Source of the DNA: Anadara kagoshimensis
Lineage: Eukaryota; Mollusca; Bivalvia; Arcoida; Arcidae
Assembly: GCA_021292105.1 (NCBI GenBank)
Contig: CM037871.1
Span: 16,251,960 to 16,315,959 of the forward strand
Length of the DNA: 64,000 nt
Reading direction: 5' to 3'
Within the stretch, counting starts at the first letter, position 1. Each line of letters begins with the position of its first letter. A program made the translations under genes and the position numbers. Below are positions 57,700 to 64,000 of this stretch, one piece after another. The notes beneath the pieces were generated by a model, which searched no databases, was not told where the DNA came from, and saw only the letters and a program-made list of their open reading frames with translations.

Positions 57700-58181
57700 A
57701 AGATTAAATGGATTAATTATTGATTTATATATGTAACCTATAGGAATTGTAAACACGCGACTAGCTCTTAAACTCTAAATTTTCAAATAATAATTAAATA
57801 ACCCGTTTTACTCCATTTTTTAACAATTCATTCTATTATTTCTCTCATTATTTTTAATTTATAATTATTACTTTGGTCAACCTTTCAATCTAAAGAAGAA
57901 CATTGATAAGTTAACTGCAGTCAAAGGATACAGGGATATACAACCTCACCTCTAATAAACTTTTTTTCAGACCTACAACTATCAGCTATAATCATTAATT
58001 ATTAATATGTTGTAGTTAAAACAGAGTGGTGCGTCTTTTGGTTAAAATAATTCAATATATTTTAAATATATAAAATTTAATGGTTTTTTAATTATTTTTT
58101 TTTTAATCGATCATTATAATTTTGATACTGAAACAATTACTTTTTGATATTGGAAACGTGTTCTTGATATAGATATATATA

Positions 58182-58195
<14 letters not shown>

Positions 58196-58229
<34 letters not shown>

Positions 58230-58240
58230 AGAGAGAGAGT
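58196..58240. repeat. (GA)n microsatellite
   Basis: Counterpart of 34,110-34,195, shortened, preceded by a longer TA run. Confidence 0.95.
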
Positions 58241-58269
58241 TGAATTTTATACTGATTATTTTGTCTTGA

Positions 58270-58480
58270 CAATCAAAAACAAACATACTAATCCTTGACC
58301 GAATCACAATCCAGAAGCAAAGGAGAAACTTTGGAACTGACAAGTAAGGATAGACACGTGAACTTCAACCAGGGAAGTGAGGCCGGGTGCTCTGGAAGGG
58401 TAAGTACCTCCTGTTAAGCTAGCTACACCAGCCACGTGTGTAATCAAAATTGTGTGAAAGGAACATGGAACTATGAGACA
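58270..58480 (+). repeat. dispersed module, unit copy 2
   Basis: Counterpart of 34,222-34,450. Confidence 0.8.
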
Positions 58481-58677
58481 AACTATACACTAAAATCTGA
58501 TGTAAAAGTATTTTGAATAACTATTTATTACTATAGACCAGTGACATACAATGCTGCTGTAAACCAAAAACAACTCTCTCTCTCCCTCTCTCTCTTTCTG
58601 TCTCTTTCTTTGTCTCTATTTTTCGACATTATTTATAACTGCGGTAATACGAAAATATCTTATTTTAAGAATAGCAC

Positions 58678-58682
<5 letters not shown>

Positions 58683-58748
<66 letters not shown>
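58683..58748. repeat. (CT)n microsatellite
   Basis: About 33 CT units, longer than the copy-1 tract at 34,674-34,718. Confidence 0.95.
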
Positions 58749-58754
<6 letters not shown>

Positions 58755-58947
58755 TACTTCTCCATGCACAGTATTTCCATAGCTTAATCTTTTCAGCATC
58801 TTGAAAAATATTGTTTCACAATTTTCTTCCAATCACTACCGAGTAAGTGTAATACAAATAGACTGCATAGTGCTGTAAAATTAAAAATGCATAATGGTAT
58901 AAAATGCAATTACAATGTTCATTTTTCTATATAATATTTGTCTCGAG

Positions 58948-59925
58948 TACTGTAAACCGCTTTATATTGGTGCATACTTATTTTAGCGATTGTTGACTGG
59001 TAAACATATTAGCGCAGTTCAATTTTAGCGTAATCAATTCCAGTCTGAACTGTTAAATACCTCTTCATATAACCGTATTTTCTCGCCTAAAACCCACAAC
59101 TTTTAGCCAAAAAAAAATAAAATTTGAGAAGGGGATGCCAGGTCAAAAGAAAATAATAAAAATAACTATGTAATTGTGTTTTAATTTGTTTGATTTTAAC
59201 TGAGAGAAAATCTCCGTAACTGACCCTGGAAGTCACTAGACAGACAGATGTCTGCAGAAAGCTTTCATCATAATTTGGCCCTCTCGTCGATTAGACATTT
59301 TACTGAATAAATATTTATATTTTGTTTTTATTCCTTTAAATACCACCTTTTTTTAAAATACAAATGTTTCGACATACTGTCGATGTATCCCCGATAACAG
59401 CCGCTTAGATCATTATAGAGGTCAATAATTAGGATTTATATTATGTTGCCGACATCACAGAAAAAAATAAACAATTTTCGCATAACGGGTTTAATTTGTT
59501 GATATAATTGTTAATACTTTAATGTTTGAAGCCAACTACTGGTAAATTAAAATTAATAACCTGAACAGGAGACTTGCCATATTGTACGTATCACATACAA
59601 TGGCCAGTAATTAACAGCTATGCCAGTGTTCCCTAATTTATCCGTTTGTCGGTGGTCAGTCTACCGGGTCTGGGTAATTAATCCCTAATTATTTATCATA
59701 TGTGGGTATATTGATGGAAGCCATACCAGTGTCATTCAGAACTATTATTATTTTAACATTGACTATATAACCATTTAACGTGCGTCCATACCCATTCCTA
59801 GTCACATCAGCGATGTACAGCGACCTTTTTTGTTGTAATTGTAGCGGCAGTTTTATTTTAGCACTGACACTCTTATCGCCAATTGCGCTAAAATAAAACT
59901 GCCGCTAAAAACACGGTTTACAGTA
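58948..59925. mobile_element. TA-flanked non-autonomous DNA transposon, unit copy 2
   Basis: Counterpart of 34,917-35,891 with the same CTGTAAACCG ends and TA borders. Confidence 0.8.
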
Positions 59926-60957
59926 TGTTTTGAATAGCAGGTAATTTCCTTTTTTATTTTGTTTTTCAATATTTAATTCCCTCTTGCGTTGTGTTAGATA
60001 ATATTTGGAATTTTAACTACTATATATTTGTAAATCCATATCCCCGTAATTTTCACACGAGACAAATATCAACGACGCAAATACATTAGTACAATGAAAT
60101 TAAATTAGTTTGTTGTAGTACGCTTCTTTCATTCTAAATTTAGATTTATTTTCATGACCTTAAAATTGATAATATTTATGATGTCTCTATGCTAGATTTA
60201 TATTTGACTTCCATAGTCCCACGTTTCTTTCATTCTGTAATATGGATTACACAGATGGTGGATCAGCTACACAGGATATCAAACCCCTAGTTACTTTTAT
60301 ACCGAAACGAACAGTTTATCATTTTAACAATTTTTCAATATAGAATCCGGTTTTTGTTTTAAATCGTAACACTCTGAACATATTAAAATTACTAGAAAAA
60401 ATGGCTAGTGACTTATGATGGAAATCGCATTTAATAATAAACCTAATGATTTTTTATTTTTATTTTTTTTTGTTTTTGCATAACACGTTTTAAGATCATA
60501 ACTTATTCGGCCTGTGGTGAATATGACAAACCACGTTCAAACATTAGATAAATAACATTTATTACAAATGCAAATACATGTATTTCATGAATGGTAACTT
60601 AATTATTATTTTTTTAAACGAAATAATGCCAATTGTATAATCATACTCGTATGACGTTTGTTGTGTTGCTTCCCATCGACAGATGTTAAAAATAAATGAA
60701 CACAAGACAAATGATAGTTTCCAATAAATTTTGCATTTTGTGGACAAATCTTATTATCGATATTTCGGTATAAAATATTTTTCCACATTAAAATATAACA
60801 AGTATTTTAAGTAATAAATATTTTAATTTTATATTTTCTCCGTTTGGATTTTTCAAAGCGAAATGTTGTCAGCCATTTTATCTAAGTGATACATCTTCAA
60901 AGCACGCTTTCATAATTGATTCTGTGAAAATGTGATCCATGTTCAATTTATTTCGCA
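59926..60957. other. no gene recognised
   Basis: Collinear with 35,892-36,937; nothing identifiable. Confidence 0.4.
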
Positions 60958-61296
60958 TTGTACCAGTTTTGTGAATTTATCATCTTGGAGATATATAGGA
61001 TAGCGTGTAACCTCCATAATGATATGCCGTCCAATGAAAGTACGCAATACGCCGCATTATCTACTCCAGATAAAGATAACGGTATAAGCCTACATTTGGT
61101 TGACTTCGGAACTTTTCTCAACTTATTAATTCCTCTCAACGATAAATCAAGAGCAGGTATATCTACGCGGAAAATTCAGCATATAACCTGTTTCAAATCT
61201 AGCAAGGGGAGACAAGGAAATCCCACATATGTAAAAACAAAGGATGTTCATGCCACTAGCGTAAGAAATAATGATTTGCAAAGCGTTTACATTTGA
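60958..61296 (+). other. 112-residue open frame, counterpart of 36,938-37,249
   Basis: Same frame and stop as copy 1 but with an upstream ATG. Replacement changes outnumber silent ones 5 to 1 against copy 1. No domain recognised; coding status doubtful. Confidence 0.25.
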
Positions 61297-62599
61297 ACAT
61301 TTGGCGGTATGAAATAATCCAGATCATACTCTGTCAATCTGTGACAAACAAACAAAAAAACATAATACGTGTGTATAACATTTGTTTTATTATCGATTAA
61401 CACATTGTTTTCAGTCTTCAATAGTTTTTTAGGTTTGTGGTTTGAATTTCGCGCAATGTTCTTGGTGATGTTGACTTGATGCCGTTAATACGCATGTTTA
61501 TAAACGATTTTAATGCCTCCGCGCAGCTGGCAGCTGTAAAGATGTAACGATGTTCAAATATAAACACATAGATTATTACAAAATCTAGAGATAAAGGTAA
61601 TAATTATGTCCAGGTTTTGTTAAATTGCTGTTTTTGCCTAAAGCATATAACTAAACTTAATTTGAGCAGTGGACAGCGAGATGTTGAACCCGAACCCGGG
61701 TGCACTCGCATAATCATAACAAGTGCCTCTATATAGGTGATTGGCAGACTTGCGTATGACCTAATCAGACCCCAAATTGTTTACTATTATTATTTTTGTT
61801 CATACACCTGTTTTGCGGTTCGCAAACATGTTTTCATCATTTATCAAATCCATGTGCGTATATAAATGTAAACGAGTATTGTAAGAGTTTTGCCGCTTTG
61901 TTCGTATGCATGATGATACATAGTCATAATTCATAATTTTTAGAAATTTGATAATATAATTGATAAGTATATTTTGATGAGATTTAGTGTGACGAATGTT
62001 TGCTTTGGATCTGTTTACTTTGATATGTGGTATTCAATGTACATTATTATCATCTCAGTTGACTTGATTGACGCGATTGATAAACGATTACCTATACTTT
62101 TGGCATTTTATATAAAACTAGATCGGCAGTAGCTCGCTTACAAGCATTTGGTGATACGATTCTTACATTGGAGTATTGACTGAACGAAAAAAATCGAATA
62201 AACGAGAATTATCATACGGCATCAGTTATCACATATCAATAAATCACCAAGATCACTTACACGTACCATAGATATATATAGCATAATTTTGGAAAAAGAG
62301 GCATCCTAAATTTCATTAATTTTGTGTTTAAATGTCTAAATTTAAAAAAGAAAGGTACATTCTACAATAAACTAATTTTATTTTATTGTATCAATGCATT
62401 TGCGCTTATAAATGCGTTGTTGACTTCTGTCCTCGATAAATGTTACAGGGATATGGATTAAAAATATCTGACAGTAGTTTTATATCCAATTATTATCTAA
62501 CACAACGCAATAGGAAGTTTAATATTGAAATACAGTATAAAATAAGATTAACTGGTATTTACATACTCAAGACAAATAATATACAGAAAACCAAACATT
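61297..62599. other. no gene recognised
   Basis: Collinear with 37,250-38,578. Confidence 0.4.
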
Positions 62600-62850
62600 G
62601 TAGTTGCATATTATACCATTGTGAACCTTTATTTTACAGCACAATGCAGTTTATTTGGATTACAATTACTCGTCTGTACTAATTAGAAGGAAATTGTGAA
62701 CTATAGTATTTGTCAGAAGGCTCAAAAATATTCATCAAAAGGACCAAAACATATTTTACCGAATTAAGCTAAGGACGCTTTGTATGAGGGAATATACCTT
62801 AGTTTAAGATATTTTTTTAGATTTTAACTAACTTAAATATAGACAATAGC
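62600..62850 (-). mobile_element. decayed retrozyme-like element, unit copy 2
   Basis: Counterpart of 38,579-38,820, with the same ruined ribozyme core. The overlapping 80-residue frame is not a gene. Confidence 0.6.
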
Positions 62851-62999
62851 CCATCAAATGCTACATTTCAAACTGTATGACAAATGTGATGGTTTCAATT
62901 TTTCTATTGTCAATTTTCCTTCTGTATGAGGCAATATACCTGCTTATAACTAAATAGTTGTCTAAGTGATATGCAAGCCTAGGCTTATCAAGGCCTTAT

Positions 63000-63200
63000 T
63001 GATATATTTGCCTTGGATATATTTGATGGTCCATAGTTCCATGTTCCTTTCATTCAACTTTCATTACACACATTAAGGGTATACCCTTCCGGAGCAACCG
63101 GTCTCACTTTTGTGATAACATTTCACGTGTTAACTAATTTATCAGTTTCAAAGTGTTTACATTGCTTCTGGATTGTGATCCGGACATAGAATAGTATGTT
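63000..63200 (-). repeat. dispersed module, inverted, unit copy 2
   Basis: Counterpart of 38,985-39,215; the TAGCTAGCTAAA core is deleted. Confidence 0.7.
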
Positions 63201-64000
63201 TGTATTTGATATTTTTGACAATACATAAGGTTATGCCTATACATTTCGTGTATTCGTTAGCTATTTCGTCAATTAAAATACGGTATTTTTTATAACCGTT
63301 GATATTTACATTTGACAGTAGGTAATCATGTGTTATTGACCGGCAAACGTTTCAATGTATAATTATCAACTGTCTAGATGCCCGAAGTGAATCGTGAGTA
63401 TTTGTAAGAAGAAAAAATGACATATTTTGCGATGATGGATTAAAAACGTTTTCAGTTTATTCATAGAATATATAAAACTCCCGTCAGACATAGATATATA
63501 GATATAACAAAAATGGTTGACACTAATCTATACATTTTATATTTTTCGATTGATTTCTTGATGTCTAAATATGCCTATTCCAGACAATTACACCTAGGTG
63601 TATTATTGTGTTAAAATTAATCAAAAGAAACCTATAAATCCATGTCAAAACTAACCCAAAGCAAAAATATACATCCACATCAAAAGTATTTTCCGCATTT
63701 GTCCTTCACAGGTGTCAAGTTCTGTTCATTTATTAATGGAGGAGTAGGGAGAGCAACATTATTAACATTTGCATATATATTGTTTTTTATTTTATTCTGT
63801 AGCATTTGCAAATTTGAAAAAAAAATTGGAAAGACAAGAATCTAGATATGAGTCTACTGGATATTATCTGCATTCTACAGTGTTAGTTATTGATTAATTC
63901 TTAAGACAAATCCGATGTATAAATAGGCATCTGGCGTATAGACGCACACATATGACTTAAAAACATTTTATAACGAGTATTGAAAACGTGCAAGCCTCGT
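63201..64000 (+). repeat. right-end block of unit copy 2, cut by the window
   Basis: Counterpart of 39,216-40,060. From about 63,540 it is also shared with copy 0, and here it resembles copy 0 more than copy 1 (for example TTTGCATATATATTG and GGAAAGACAAGAATCTAG). Confidence 0.75.

Larger units (their letters stand above)
57011..58050 (-). mobile_element. composite repeat, unit copy 2, interrupted by the hammerhead insertion
   Basis: Counterpart of 33,181-33,990. It is split at 57,107 by an insertion of about 235 bases that copy 1 lacks. The tRNA-Arg-like block is at 57,621-57,699. Confidence 0.65.
42043..64000 (+). repeat. large repeat unit, copy 2, cut by the window end
   Basis: Starts with a remnant of about 55 bases of the mariner start region (AAATATCTTTGTAAC-ATGTCAA), is then interrupted by the 2.16-kb element, and continues collinear with copy 1 to the last base, which corresponds to about 40,060 in copy 1. 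It lacks the RT insertion of copy 1 and has the hammerhead insertion at 57.1 kb. Confidence 0.9.

Overview
The window is AT-rich metazoan nuclear DNA, most likely from a bivalve mollusc. I base this on tRNA-headed SINEs whose tail reads like the common bivalve one (CGTCTCAATATAAATG followed by GACGTTAAAC), on a Gmr1-like LTR element with integrase ahead of reverse transcriptase, on numerous small non-autonomous DNA transposons, and on one spliced gene with short phase-1 introns. The species cannot be named from sequence alone. No prokaryotic gene organisation, rRNA operon, intact tRNA gene or CRISPR array is present.

Layout. (1) 0.4-3.7 kb: 3' LTR and broken pol of a Gmr1-like Ty3/gypsy element on the minus strand. 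(2) 4.0-5.1 kb: right-hand end of a large repeat unit (copy 0). (3) 5.1-18.3 kb: a nest of repeats with no host gene: hAT-like elements, tRNA-headed SINEs, composite elements carrying a tRNA-Arg-like block, fold-back arrays of short self-complementary motifs, many microsatellites and two exon-like relics. (4) 18.4-19.4 kb: a dead mariner transposase. (5) about 19.4-40.9 kb: repeat unit copy 1. (6) 40.9-42.0 kb: a short spacer. (7) about 42.0-64.0 kb: repeat unit copy 2, cut by the window end.

The only convincing host gene lies inside the repeat unit. Copy 1 (22,084-28,408, three coding exons, 372 residues when spliced) encodes a secreted protein with a signal peptide, a short Tyr/Pro/His-rich stretch and one ALK/LTK-type glycine-rich domain. 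Copy 2 (45,991-52,273) is the same gene with two frameshifts. Before the second frameshift, exon 3 differs between copies by 7 synonymous and only 1 nonsynonymous change, plus one lost codon, so it was under constraint until recently. The frameshifts are therefore either very young or assembly errors.

The two full units differ by clean insertions: an RT fragment only in copy 1; a 2.16-kb element with 31-bp terminal inverted repeats only in copy 2; and, only in copy 2, a ~235-bp retrozyme-like insertion carrying a complete type I hammerhead ribozyme (57,135-57,180, minus strand). A decayed relative of that insertion, with a ruined ribozyme core, sits in both units. The hammerhead insertion is the most interesting signal in the window. 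The unit duplication itself could be real (a third partial copy supports this) or partly an assembly artefact from two divergent haplotypes.
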